Virus record (IMG/VR): IMGVR_UViG_3300032093_000820
Location: 1 to 24,233 of that record
Strand: one strand, 5' to 3'
Origin: a virus
Length of the DNA stretch: 24,233 nucleotides
Shown: positions 10,499-17,398 of the stretch, piece after piece
How positions within the stretch are numbered: position 1 is the stretch's first letter
How the letters are laid out: each line of letters opens with the position of its first letter
The notes under the pieces: model-generated
The model's input: the letters and a program-made list of their open reading frames with translations, nothing else
Databases searched by the model: none
What the model was told of the DNA's origin: nothing
Made by a program: the position numbers and the translations under genes

Positions 10499-11247
10499 TG
10501 TCAGACCTCGCTCCCGTCTATCCCAACCTGGCGGGAGTCATCACTCTTTCTGACGTAAAGCAGAAAGGGACTGGCTCCTATGCCGCTGATTACGTTCCCT
10601 GGGCAAAGGTGATGCAGCTCATCAACGCCCACTGCAATGGGTGGTTGCCTGAGCTGATTGCAGCCAACGATTCCTGTTTCGTTCACAAGGCTCCCGACGG
10701 CACCGGATACCTCTGTATTCAGTTTGTCAACGGCAACTGCAGTACCCCGATCTGGCCATTTGCCATCACGGATGCTCGCAACAACCCGATCCCACATGAC
10801 AAGATCAGCGCCCGCAATCTTGCTGATTCACACCGTCGTGGTCTGTGTTCGGCTGCCGCTGCGTTCTTTGGCCTTGCCTATGAACTCTGGGCGCGTGAAG
10901 AAGTAGCCACTACTTCCAGCCCTGAAACTGTTGAGACTCAACCTGAGATTCAACTGCAACAGGATGCGCCCAAGCCCAAGCGCACCAAGGTTGAAAAACC
11001 TGCGCCGGAACCCACAAAGCTGCCGCCAAGTGCTGACAGCGAAGAGAACATCAAAAAGGAACTGATTGACAATTGCGTCGATCTGATCCAGATGAAACTT
11101 GACCGCATGCAGCAGATCGCTTGGATCGCCGACAAGGCGACGAAGTGGGATTTGGATGAAAGCGGCAGTAAGCTCGCTCAGATGACCGTTGATCAGCTTC
11201 AAAGCTGCATTGACGAACTGAGCAGCAAACCCAACTTGAAACAGTGA
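10498..11247 (+). CDS. Single-strand annealing protein, Sak3/DUF1071-like
   Basis: 249 residues. Residues 15-135 fit the DUF1071/Sak3 pattern: LSDVKQKGTGSYAADYVPWA near the N-terminus, PIWPFAITDARNNPI near residue 85, and SARNLADSHRRGLCSAAAAF, then FGLAYELWARE, at 104-135. Members anneal complementary single strands in phage recombination. Residues 135-185 are a Pro/Lys-rich linker and the rest is helical, perhaps for binding a single-strand DNA-binding protein. It would pair with the leftward RecB-like exonuclease. Overlaps of one base at both ends couple it to the two small ribbon-helix-helix genes. Confidence 0.7.
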   Translation: MSDLAPVYPNLAGVITLSDVKQKGTGSYAADYVPWAKVMQLINAHCNGWLPELIAANDSCFVHKAPDGTGYLCIQFVNGNCSTPIWPFAITDARNNPIPHDKISARNLADSHRRGLCSAAAAFFGLAYELWAREEVATTSSPETVETQPEIQLQQDAPKPKRTKVEKPAPEPTKLPPSADSEENIKKELIDNCVDLIQMKLDRMQQIAWIADKATKWDLDESGSKLAQMTVDQLQSCIDELSSKPNLKQ

Positions 11248-11426
11248 TGGCTACTCCCGCAGGTAACAAAATGCGGGTGCAGGTGCTTCTTGACCCGGAG
11301 GCGTTAGTGCTGATGGAGCGTGAGGTTCAACTCCGCTACAACACACCGCACCGGGTCACTGTTTCTTCTCTCGCAAACGAGATTATCAAATCTCACTACG
11401 CAATCCTCGACCCCGAACATGAGTGA
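11247..11426 (+). CDS. Small ribbon-helix-helix-like protein, 59 residues
   Basis: Starts at the ATG at 11247, which overlaps the preceding TGA by one base (TGATG); a GTG one codon earlier is also possible. KMRVQVLLDPEALVLMEREV, then RVTVSSLANEIIKSHY, resembles a CopG-type fold: strand, helix, then a helix beginning at a TVSSLA turn. It is the second such small regulator in this operon. It overlaps the next gene by 8 bases. Confidence 0.65.
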   Translation: MATPAGNKMRVQVLLDPEALVLMEREVQLRYNTPHRVTVSSLANEIIKSHYAILDPEHE

Positions 11427-11709
11427 TTTTGAGTCGGCGTTTGACGCCAAGTTCACGTTGTTTGACGTGAAAGAAAAGAAGAGCGACCGCGCACCTGACA
11501 AGACCGGTTCGCTTGAAATTGAACTCAGCGAAGCCATGAAGCTGGCTGAGTATCTCACCGCTCATCCCGGTGAAGATGGTTACGGCGGCAAGACCGTGAT
11601 CAAAATTCCCGTCTCTGCTTGGAATCAGCGTTCGCAATCCGGCACTGATTACATCAGCGGCAAACTGTGGGCAAAGAAGCCTGAGCGTTCTGGTCCGCCT
11701 CCGTTCTAA
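11419..11709 (+). CDS. Hypothetical 96-residue protein next to the annealing protein
   Basis: Starts at the ATG at 11419, 8 bases inside the previous gene. It appears beta-rich in its second half (GGKTVIKIPVSAWNQRSQSG, then DYISGKLWAKKP) and ends in SGPPPF. A role as a single-strand DNA-binding or accessory protein would fit its place after the annealing protein, and the terminal PPPF faintly recalls SSB tails, but the acidic residues of such tails are missing and no OB-fold signature is clear. Treat the function as unknown. Confidence 0.65.
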   Translation: MSDFESAFDAKFTLFDVKEKKSDRAPDKTGSLEIELSEAMKLAEYLTAHPGEDGYGGKTVIKIPVSAWNQRSQSGTDYISGKLWAKKPERSGPPPF

Positions 11710-11712
11710 TTA

Positions 11713-11970
11713 ATGGCAATTGATTTCACTGCCCTTTTCCCCGAGGAGCCTCAGCCCAATCATGGACCGGGCATGTCCTATTGCGTTGCGCCTAATGCCC
11801 GCATGTTTGACTACGAACTGCTTACTCCCGGCGAGTGTCGGCTGCGGGGTTGTCTCCGTGCTGTTGATCAAGAGGATGCGAAACGCATTCTCCTCAACCG
11901 TCACCCTGGAGCAACGCAAATCATCATTGGGAAAGGGCGGCGAATTTCTTCTCCATCAACGAAGGCTTGA
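11713..11970 (+). CDS. Hypothetical 85-residue protein
   Basis: Begins at the ATG at 11713, three bases after the preceding stop. The N-terminus is short and acidic (MAIDFTALFPEEPQPNHGPG), followed by SYCVAPNARMFDYELLTPGE and a C-terminal AVDQEDAKRILLNRHPGATQ. The last part looks like a helix and strand of a small alpha-beta domain. No family assigned. It is followed after three bases by a 53-residue gene in the same operon. Confidence 0.6.
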   Translation: MAIDFTALFPEEPQPNHGPGMSYCVAPNARMFDYELLTPGECRLRGCLRAVDQEDAKRILLNRHPGATQIIIGKGRRISSPSTKA

Positions 11971-11973
11971 TCC

Positions 11974-12135
11974 ATGTTGAACAACCGCCGGTATGAACCC
12001 GACAAGCTCAAGCCATTAATTCCACCACCGCCACCGGTACATCCCAATCCCGAGATTGATCGGCAGATGATGGAGGACTACGCGATGAAACGTTATTTCG
12101 CCCAACTGTTTATTGACACCGGATCTGACAAATGA
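11974..12135 (+). CDS. Proline-rich small protein, 53 residues
   Basis: The ATG at 11974 follows the previous stop after three bases, and its stop overlaps the next ATG (ATGA at 12132). The product has a basic N-terminus (MLNNRRYEPDKLKP), a run of five prolines (LIPPPPPVHPNPE) and a C-terminal helix (MKRYFAQLFIDTG). I know no family. The intergenic fit makes it a likely gene despite its size. Confidence 0.6.
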   Translation: MLNNRRYEPDKLKPLIPPPPPVHPNPEIDRQMMEDYAMKRYFAQLFIDTGSDK

Positions 12136-12341
12136 AGCGCATCACTATTAAACAGTTGACGCAACTCTGTGCGTTGATGCTTGAAACAGAGCCGCGCAAA
12201 TACGGCGCTGAGGATTACGACGTGATGGATAACCGTCAGTACATCCTCGATGCGCTATACGTCATTGACGGGCGACATAAGCCTGCACATCCAATGCACA
12301 GCCTTTACACGGGTCTGTGGCGCAAGTACGTGAAGGCGTGA
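12132..12341 (+). CDS. Hypothetical 69-residue protein
   Basis: A helical protein (MKRITIKQLTQLCALMLETE) with a middle motif DVMDNRQYILDALYVIDGRH and a basic C-terminus (YTGLWRKYVKA). Not recognised. It is coupled to the gene before by ATGA and to the gene after by a one-base overlap (TGATG at 12339-12343). Confidence 0.65.
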   Translation: MKRITIKQLTQLCALMLETEPRKYGAEDYDVMDNRQYILDALYVIDGRHKPAHPMHSLYTGLWRKYVKA

Positions 12342-12796
12342 TGAAGGCGCCGCTTTGGCTACCCCGCTACCGTTCAAACAGATGGGTGCCGGTGATGGCT
12401 GCTCCTAACGCAGACTTCCAATTCACGGAAGGTCACATCCGCATCCTGCTTTGGATGTGCGACTCGCATCAAGATTGGATTGATGCAGCGTCAACCAAAA
12501 TCATGGAAAACGGCGAAATGCCGTCCGACAATTTGATGCGCTGCCGTGAAGGCATTGCTGATTTGAAGTGTTGGGCGTATCGCTTACTGGAGGTAATTGA
12601 AGCCACCCCAGATGACGAGGAATATGACGATGATGATGATGAGGAAGACTTGGGCTACGACGATGTCAATTCACAGGAACTGGCGGATTTCGTCAACAAT
12701 CTCGAAGCGGGATGGAGCGTACATCGATGTGCTGGAGGACGGTCCACACATCCTGTACAGAAGCTGCGCCGGTGGCTACTGTCGCTATTCGGATGA
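12341..12796 (+). CDS. Acidic hypothetical protein, apparently frameshifted near 12710
   Basis: Starts at the ATG at 12341 (TGATG overlap); an internal ATG at 12395 is a possible alternative. Residues 20-95 look helical (GHIRILLWMCDSHQDWIDAA) and residues 85-110 are extremely acidic (DDEEYDDDDDEEDLGYDD). After about residue 123 the natural-looking acidic sequence stops and an arginine-rich, atypical tail follows (GWSVHRCAGGRSTHPV). The +1 frame continues with a sequence of normal composition. Removing one G from the run GGG at 12709-12711 joins the two into LEADGAYIDVLEDG and would give a 171-residue protein. Function unknown. Confidence 0.6.
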   Translation: MKAPLWLPRYRSNRWVPVMAAPNADFQFTEGHIRILLWMCDSHQDWIDAASTKIMENGEMPSDNLMRCREGIADLKCWAYRLLEVIEATPDDEEYDDDDDEEDLGYDDVNSQELADFVNNLEAGWSVHRCAGGRSTHPVQKLRRWLLSLFG

Positions 12797-12857
12797 CCTG
12801 TGGCAGGCAGAGATTTACGTGGAGCACCTGTTAGCCAAGGTCACTCCGGCTGACTGA
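12663..12857 (+). pseudogene. Out-of-frame 3' part of the acidic protein, or an overlapping small gene
   Basis: From about 12711 this frame reads DGAYIDVLEDGPHILYRSCA, then GGYCRYSDDLWQAEIYVEHL, a protein-like acidic sequence ending at 12857, and it is the likely true C-terminus of the gene starting at 12341. It could also be an independent 64-residue gene from the ATG at 12663, but the first 15 residues from there are basic and atypical. Its end overlaps the convergent leftward gene by 17 bases. Confidence 0.5.
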
Positions 12858-13107
12858 TTGCCTGCTGCAGGATCTCATTTTCAAGTTCAGGGCGTCCAAG
12901 GTTCCTAGCGGCTTCGCCAGCTAACCACTTGGTCATGGTGCGTTGCTGGTGCAGCATCGTGTTCAGCAACAGTGCAGCGTTGTATATCCCCTTGATATCA
13001 CCGTTATGCAGCCACTCCTCCAACATCTTTGCAGTAGCCACCTCTGAGAAATGGCTTTCCTGCGTCCGTTCAATGGGATGCCATTCCATGGGCGTGTTTG
13101 GCTGCAT
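12841..13107 (-). CDS. Hypothetical helical protein, 88 residues
   Basis: I take the ATG at 13107 because GAGG lies six bases upstream; an ATG at 13089 is an alternative. The product is helical, with TAKMLEEWLHNGDIKGIYNA and TMLHQQRTMTKWLAGEAARN. No family recognised. It runs leftward, against the early operon, and its 3' end overlaps that operon's last frame by 17 bases. It overlaps the 60-residue gene upstream by 38 bases. Confidence 0.6.
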   Translation of the reverse strand: MQPNTPMEWHPIERTQESHFSEVATAKMLEEWLHNGDIKGIYNAALLLNTMLHQQRTMTKWLAGEAARNLGRPELENEILQQAISQPE

Positions 13108-13252
13108 TGACCGCCTCACTTTCGGTATCAAAGCAGCTTGGCAGGTAATACGCAGTGTTTTGCTTTAGAAACCACGCAGACCAGTATCCGCTGACTCCAA
13201 AGCGCACCCAGACGGCGCCAAAACCTTCCCGCGTGAATGGACCGGGCAACAT
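13070..13252 (-). CDS. Hypothetical 60-residue protein
   Basis: Starts at the ATG at 13252. The sequence is rich in Trp, Tyr and Phe (AVWVRFGVSGYWSAWFLKQN), followed by PSCFDTESEAVNAAKHA, which looks like a strand-helix unit. No family recognised. It faces the rightward HNH gene across 62 bases, which may hold divergent promoters, though I see no convincing box. It overlaps the next leftward gene. Confidence 0.5.
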   Translation of the reverse strand: MLPGPFTREGFGAVWVRFGVSGYWSAWFLKQNTAYYLPSCFDTESEAVNAAKHAHGMASH

Positions 13253-13314
13253 CGCATTTCCTTCTTCTTTTTGCTGTCAATCCTTCCTACGATTTGCGCA
13301 ACGCGGGAGGCGCC

Positions 13315-13632
13315 ATGCACTCTTGGATCGACGAGACCAGTCTGATTCCAAAGAGAGAAACAAAGGCGCGATTCAGATTAAAAATCTTTGATGCTTTTCG
13401 CGGTAAATGTGCCTATTGCGGTGAACACGCGCAGTCGCTAGACCACGTGATTCCTAAACATCGTGGTGGACAGACCGTGATAGAAAACCTAGTGCCAGCA
13501 TGCCTGCGCTGCAATGGATCCAAAGGATCAACAGAATGGACGCTTTGGTATAGATCGCAAGAGTTTTATGCAATTGACAGTGAGATTGCAATTTGGGAAT
13601 GGATTTATCAGTTCAGGGATGAACTTTACTAG
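13315..13632 (+). CDS. HNH endonuclease
   Basis: 105 residues from the ATG at 13315, five bases after GGGAGG; a longer open frame to 13237 lacks a ribosome site. It is an HNH protein with a zinc ribbon: KCAYCG (C32, C35), the catalytic-type SLDHVIPKHRGG (D43, H44), N58 in VIENLVP, and CLRCN (C63, C66, N67). It lacks the extra DNA-binding repeats of the homing endonuclease at 6581-7105. Small phage HNH proteins can assist packaging or act as mobile genes. This one stands alone on the plus strand between leftward genes, which fits a mobile gene. Its 3' end overlaps the dCTP deaminase-like gene by 20 bases. Confidence 0.85.
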   Translation: MHSWIDETSLIPKRETKARFRLKIFDAFRGKCAYCGEHAQSLDHVIPKHRGGQTVIENLVPACLRCNGSKGSTEWTLWYRSQEFYAIDSEIAIWEWIYQFRDELY

Positions 13633-14134
13633 CTGACACAGTTTTGTCGTTGTTGTAATGACCAGTTTCAGCGTAACTTTTGTTTGGTTCTGAACTCATC
13701 CAATAGAAGATTATTTGCCCAATTTTTAATCCTGGATACAGCGGCAGTGAATGCATCTTGCGTGCATTTTGTAATTCCAATGTCAGCTTGCTACCGTGCC
13801 AACCGGGATCGATCCAGCCCGCAAGCATATGTGAATAGCCAGCCCGTGCGCGGCTGCTCTTCAAAGCAAACTGACCGCTGACCTTGTTTGGGATGTTGAA
13901 GGTTTCACGGGTCTCAGCCAGCACAAACTCGCCAGGGCGCAGCCAATACGGCGCATCAGGCGTGCAACCACGAATGTCGATCTTGCGCAGATCCACGTTG
14001 GTGGGATCCTCGATCATCAGGTGATCGCCCAAGACCACATCAAGCGATGCTGGGTTGAGCAGTTCTTCGTCAAATGGTGTGACCATGCCACCAGCGCAAA
14101 GGGCACGGATCTGCCAATCACAAAGAACAGACAC
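13613..14134 (-). CDS. dcd: dCTP deaminase/dUTPase-family enzyme
   Basis: 173 residues from a GTG at 14134 that shares one base with the endolysin stop (TAGTG). Dcd enzymes make dUTP from dCTP, feeding thymidylate synthesis; some relatives also hydrolyse dUTP to dUMP. The trimeric beta-fold signatures are present: NPASLDVVLG (residues 27-36), LRPGEFVLAET (65-75), ALKSSRARAG (90-99), AGWIDPGWHGSKLTLELQN (105-123) with the likely catalytic E120, and GLKIGQIIF (135-143). The C-terminal SYAETGHYNNDK corresponds to the nucleotide-closing tail. Its place directly after the lysis genes, far from the other DNA-metabolism genes, is unusual. Confidence 0.85.
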   Translation of the reverse strand: MSVLCDWQIRALCAGGMVTPFDEELLNPASLDVVLGDHLMIEDPTNVDLRKIDIRGCTPDAPYWLRPGEFVLAETRETFNIPNKVSGQFALKSSRARAGYSHMLAGWIDPGWHGSKLTLELQNARKMHSLPLYPGLKIGQIIFYWMSSEPNKSYAETGHYNNDKTVSASKVHP

Positions 14135-15150
14135 TAATAATCCCAGCGAATACGTGGACGACCCAGCCGCATGCCCAGATGGACGAACCCCTTGGTTGCG
14201 CCGTATCCGAGGCTGTACGCCCAAGTTTGGTCACAGTACTCCTGCACTTCGTAGATGTCCACGTTCTTGACGTAGAAGTCCACAGCGCCTACGCCAGTCA
14301 TGTTGTACAAGTGCTCGCTGTTGCTGGCGCCACCGACGCTTGCATTGATAGCGGGCGGTCTATACCCACTGGTGATCACAATCGGATTGCCACCAAAGTG
14401 AGCGCGAACCTTCTCTAGGTATTTGCACAGCTCCAGTGCGGTGTCGCATTGCGCCTGCACTTGAAAGCGGCGTTTTTCATCACCCAGCGTCAGCTCGCCA
14501 TAGGTAATGTTTGGCGTGATTTTGAAGTTGAACGGCTTGTCAGGGGTGAACTTATCGTTAGCCGGCTTGCCCTGCACGTGCTGATTCATCAGTTTGATCA
14601 GCTTATCGGCGTAGGTCGGATCCGTGGCATAGCCATCGTTCACCAGCCAACGCGCAGCATCCTCCCTATCAGAGGCGTTGTTGCAACCCTTGTAGACGTG
14701 ATAGTCCTTGTACCAACGCTCAACCAAGTAATAGACGCAAGTCTCAAGATCAGGGAAATCAAGGAAAGTGTCTTGGATTGTGATCCACCGACCGTTGATG
14801 TATTCCTTGGTATTACGCAGCGTGCCAGTGCCCTTAAGTCCGAAATAATTGTTTTCACCGCTGACGTGTTTGCCGTAGCCCGATTCAAGCGCCCACTGCG
14901 CAGCTACCAGTTCAGGAAATTTGGCACCAGCTTTTTTGGCAGCCAGATAAACACCGTCCCAGTTGTTGTCAAACCGATCCTGTTTGCCAGCTTGGCTCCA
15001 CGTCTTGAACCAGATTTGATCCCTATTCAAGATTCCGGGGCTCGCCTTTAATATCGCAGCTTCCAATTCAAAGATTGCCGCTGTTTGATGCGGCAGTTCC
15101 TTGTAATACTTGAACAGATCAACTAGCCGCAGGCGGTTCTGGGTCGTCAT
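14134..15150 (-). CDS. Two-domain endolysin: glucosaminidase plus M15-type peptidase
   Basis: 338 residues from the ATG at 15150 (MTTQNRLRLVDLFKYYKELP). Residues 1-60 are a conserved-looking lead module ending in WFKTWSQAGKQ. Residues 68-190 fit a GH73-type N-acetylglucosaminidase: AAQWALESGYGKHVSGENNY, then FGLKG, with E89 as the likely acid. Residues 225-338 fit an M15-type carboxypeptidase: ITSGYRPPAINASVGG, SEHLYN (H280), AVDFYV (D291) and FVHLG (H324), the three zinc ligands. The enzyme would cut both the glycan and the peptides of peptidoglycan. There is no signal peptide, so release through a holin is expected; candidate holins are encoded just upstream. Confidence 0.88.
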   Translation of the reverse strand: MTTQNRLRLVDLFKYYKELPHQTAAIFELEAAILKASPGILNRDQIWFKTWSQAGKQDRFDNNWDGVYLAAKKAGAKFPELVAAQWALESGYGKHVSGENNYFGLKGTGTLRNTKEYINGRWITIQDTFLDFPDLETCVYYLVERWYKDYHVYKGCNNASDREDAARWLVNDGYATDPTYADKLIKLMNQHVQGKPANDKFTPDKPFNFKITPNITYGELTLGDEKRRFQVQAQCDTALELCKYLEKVRAHFGGNPIVITSGYRPPAINASVGGASNSEHLYNMTGVGAVDFYVKNVDIYEVQEYCDQTWAYSLGYGATKGFVHLGMRLGRPRIRWDY

Positions 15151-15415
15151 CGTTCCATGGGGATGAGATAGACATCGGACCGCCCAGCAAGCGGCTTTCA
15201 CCAGTCTGCTCAGGCGTAGGTTCTTCGTGTTTGATTACAGGCTGACGTTTTTGACGTTCATTTTCAAGATCAATAACTTGATTGACCTTTTCAATTTCAC
15301 GGTCTAACCGTGGCGTTAACGTCGCGTGAAACTTGGCTTGTTGAGCAGCACGCAGAAGGTGATGCCGCCAATCCCGTTTGTCGTAACGCCACAGCCAAAC
15401 AACGTCAGCGTTCAA
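15119..15415 (-). CDS. Hypothetical lysis-cassette protein, 98 residues
   Basis: The likely start is a TTG (15415-15413) that overlaps the preceding stop (TTGA), mirroring the ATGA overlaps elsewhere; no ATG is available. The first half is basic and helical (YDKRDWRHHLLRAAQQAKFH), with a short coiled-coil stretch (REIEKVNQVIDLENERQKR). The end is Pro/Glu-rich (EEPTPEQTGES). There is no membrane segment. It overlaps the endolysin start by 32 bases. A lysis regulator or spanin-like role is possible but unsupported. Confidence 0.5.
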   Translation of the reverse strand: MNADVVWLWRYDKRDWRHHLLRAAQQAKFHATLTPRLDREIEKVNQVIDLENERQKRQPVIKHEEPTPEQTGESRLLGGPMSISSPWNDDDPEPPAAS

Positions 15416-15549
15416 CGCTTTGGGAAGACAAGCTTCAGCACTTTGACAATCAATTGCACCCAGGAATTTTCCTTGATTGGCAGGATGGCAATGATTTCGG
15501 AGCCGGCAGCCACAAGGATGGCAAGAGCGGCAGCAGTGGTGGGATCCAT
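15412..15549 (-). CDS. Small membrane protein, candidate holin component, 45 residues
   Basis: A 46-codon frame from the ATG at 15549. The product begins MDPTTAAALAILVAAGSEII, a hydrophobic helix, followed by AILPIKENSW and an amphipathic, basic C-terminus (VQLIVKVLKLVFPKR). Such short proteins with one membrane helix and a positive tail are common beside phage endolysins. It lies between the 76-residue membrane protein and the TTG-started gene, and overlaps the latter by four bases. Confidence 0.6.
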   Translation of the reverse strand: MDPTTAAALAILVAAGSEIIAILPIKENSWVQLIVKVLKLVFPKR

Positions 15550-15573
15550 GACGGAATAGCGTCTACTACCAGC

Positions 15574-15804
15574 TTACTTTCGGATCTCTAGCTTGATCAA
15601 CCGCTGCTCGTGATCAAGGATACGGTCGTCAATCTTGCCAATTTTTTCTTCAAATTTGATCTGGTTTTTCAACACGTCATCCAGCTTTGTGGGCACGGTA
15701 TAGACGAGGTAAAAAATACCGGAAGCAAGAGCAATTGTGGCTGCAACGCCAATGCCAGCGATGGTTTCTTGTTTGACACCACGCCAGAAACCGCCGTCAG
15801 ACAT
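15574..15804 (-). CDS. Membrane protein with coiled-coil tail, candidate holin, 76 residues
   Basis: An N-terminal amphipathic part (MSDGGFWRGVKQETIAG) leads into one membrane helix (residues 17-36, GIGVAATIALASGIFYLVYT). A heptad-rich C-terminus follows (LDDVLKNQIKFEEKIGKIDD, RILDHEQRLIKLE), probably a coiled coil. One membrane helix with a coiled-coil tail occurs in phage holins and lysis accessory proteins. It lies immediately before the 45-residue membrane gene, so the two may act as a holin pair. Membrane topology is not decidable from sequence alone. Confidence 0.65.
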   Translation of the reverse strand: MSDGGFWRGVKQETIAGIGVAATIALASGIFYLVYTVPTKLDDVLKNQIKFEEKIGKIDDRILDHEQRLIKLEIRK

Positions 15805-15830
15805 CGCGCGTCTGCAAGTACGGTTTTATG

Positions 15831-15965
15831 TTATCGCCCTTGACCACGGGTTTTTTTACGCCCGTGATTTGGTAAAGAATTTACCCCTTGTCCCTGACGT
15901 GTCCGCTTGGGCTTGCCGGGAACATGCTGAACGGCTTTGACGCCGACCTTACTCTTGACCGCCAT
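15831..15965 (-). CDS. Small basic protein with GKPKRTRQG motif, 44 residues
   Basis: Starts at the ATG at 15965, inside the end of the preceding 55-residue gene (17-base overlap). The sequence is strongly basic: MAVKSKVGVKAVQHVPGKPK, then RTRQGQG, ending GRKKTRGQGR. I recall a recurrent short protein of marine and freshwater phages with the same GKPK-TRQG core and RGQG end, function unknown. The 7-A run in the coding strand (15851-15857) lies in the loop of a hairpin formed by CACGGG and CCCGTG (15846-15867). Confidence 0.6.
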   Translation of the reverse strand: MAVKSKVGVKAVQHVPGKPKRTRQGQGVNSLPNHGRKKTRGQGR

Positions 15966-16116
15966 CTTCCTCAGCCTCAGGCTCCGCAAATTCCAGGGTG
16001 TCGACAACACCGCTCAGCATTTGTGCTGCCACTTGAATCAGCGTTGCATCATTGCTGACGCGGGCGGCAGCGTAACTGTTGATTGCTGAGACCAGTTGTT
16101 CCTTGGTGCAAGGCAT
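15949..16116 (-). CDS. Small acidic cyanophage-type protein, 55 residues
   Basis: A 56-codon frame from the ATG at 16116, six bases after the stop of the fibre gene. TKEQLVSAINSYAAARVSND, then LIQVAAQMLSGVVDTLEF, is a clean helical sequence followed by an acidic tail (AEPEAEEDGGQE). It resembles short proteins seen next to tail-fibre genes in cyanobacterial phages (from memory). Function unknown. It overlaps the basic 44-residue gene. Confidence 0.6.
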   Translation of the reverse strand: MPCTKEQLVSAINSYAAARVSNDATLIQVAAQMLSGVVDTLEFAEPEAEEDGGQE

Positions 16117-16122
16117 CAGTGT

Positions 16123-17367
16123 TTAGGTTGCGATGAGACCGAGTGAACGGAGGCGAGCCAGGGCAGCCTCTAATTTGGCTTCCAGCTCTGTGCAATATTT
16201 AAGCAGTTCTACAACAGTTGGCGCCGCTGCATCAGCGATCACCTGTGAACCCGTAGCTGTTGGCAGCGTGCCGGTGGTGGCGGTAACAGTCAGATCAGCG
16301 ATGGCTGCAGGCTGCACCACGGGGGTGGCGTTGTAGAAGCCGAGCTTTTGCGTGGTGGCGGTGCCGATCTTGGTGCCAGTCGTGGTGTTGACGGCGATGT
16401 TGACCGCATCAGCCAGCGTGAGCGTGCCAGCTTGCAGGGTGAGCCGAGTAGTCAGAGTGCCAGCGTTTTGAATCTTGAAGGCGAGCTGCCCAAACTCGGC
16501 GTTGTTCGTAACGTCAATGATGGTGCCTTCGATGGCGGCGTAGTCCACCTGCTCAGTGGTGGCATTGTTGTTATGACCGCGCCAGTAGATGGTGCTCAGC
16601 AGGTCGTTGTTTTGACCGACAGTGGATGCCCCACGCCGGCGGTACATGGTGATGTCTGCGCCACTGCTGGCATCGTTCAATGTGCATTGCAGTTGGAGGG
16701 TGGTGCTGGAGACCGTGTTGCTGACGTGCAGCGGAAAGATCGGGTTGCTCTCGCTGATGCCGACGTTGGAACCTTTCAGCCGCAGACGCATGGCACTGGC
16801 ACCAGCATCGGCAGTCATCAGATCAAGGATGCCGACCTCAGAGGTATTGGTGACCGTTGAAATCGTGGACAGGATCTGGGCGTAGGTCTGATCGTTGCCG
16901 GCGCTGTCCTTACCGCGAAACTCCAGGTTGCCGAGGTTGTCATTATTGGCAGGGCTGGCACTGTTGCGATACAGGACAACATCAGGCGCTGTGTCCAAGC
17001 CAGCGTCGGTGTTTTCGATGATGACCTGATCAGTCGTGTCGGCGCTGAAGAGATGCAGTTGCGCTGCAGCGGTGCCAGTGCCGAGTTGGAAGCCCTGTGT
17101 GGTGAACTTGCCTTGGAAGGTGCTGTTGGTGGTGAAGGCAATTTCGTTGGCGGCTGAGCGGTAGAAGCCCGTGACGCCAGTGTCAGCAGTCCAGGCGATG
17201 CTGGGTGCGCCAACCGTTCCGCTCGGAATGTTGCGGAGGAAGGTGCCGTATTGGATCTTTTTGTTCTTGTTGGCGGCAGTGGGTTCTGCGGCGACAACGA
17301 TGGGCAGCAGGTCAGCGGCTACTGGTGAGGTGAGTTCCGCGAGGTCTGTGATTTTGCGGTCAGCCAT
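16123..17367 (-). CDS. Tail fibre/virion structural protein, 414 residues
   Basis: Preceded by AGGAGA six bases before the ATG. The N-terminus (MADRKITDLAELTSPVAADL, then NKKIQYGTFLRNI) is a recurrent attachment module of cyanophage fibres. Residues 48-80 hold the motif GAPSIAW..DTG-TGFY, shared with the neighbouring fibre. The shaft has two related segments, VVLYRNSASPANNDNLGNLE and ITMYRRRGASTVGQNNDLLS, each followed by a FRGKD or WRGHN strand, indicating an internal duplication. The C-terminus (KIGTATTQKLGFYNATPVVQ, then ELLKYCTELEAKLEAALARL) ends in a coiled coil suited to trimer formation. No chaperone domain is present, unlike the next fibre. Confidence 0.78.
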   Translation of the reverse strand: MADRKITDLAELTSPVAADLLPIVVAAEPTAANKNKKIQYGTFLRNIPSGTVGAPSIAWTADTGVTGFYRSAANEIAFTTNSTFQGKFTTQGFQLGTGTAAAQLHLFSADTTDQVIIENTDAGLDTAPDVVLYRNSASPANNDNLGNLEFRGKDSAGNDQTYAQILSTISTVTNTSEVGILDLMTADAGASAMRLRLKGSNVGISESNPIFPLHVSNTVSSTTLQLQCTLNDASSGADITMYRRRGASTVGQNNDLLSTIYWRGHNNNATTEQVDYAAIEGTIIDVTNNAEFGQLAFKIQNAGTLTTRLTLQAGTLTLADAVNIAVNTTTGTKIGTATTQKLGFYNATPVVQPAAIADLTVTATTGTLPTATGSQVIADAAAPTVVELLKYCTELEAKLEAALARLRSLGLIAT

Positions 17368-17398
17368 GGTTTCTCCTGCTGTGTATTAGTGAAGGGGA

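Noticed and set aside
13237-13314. N-terminal extension of the HNH gene
   Set aside because: GGGAGG sits just before the ATG at 13315, and the extension overlaps the divergent 60-residue gene without family features.
14449-15051. Rightward 200-codon frame opposite the endolysin
   Set aside because: It is antisense to a gene with two recognisable catalytic domains and shows no features of its own.
15846-15867. Hairpin CACGGG/CCCGTG with a T-run
   Set aside because: The T-run is in the loop, not after the stem, and it lies inside the 44-residue gene, so it is not a terminator in either direction.
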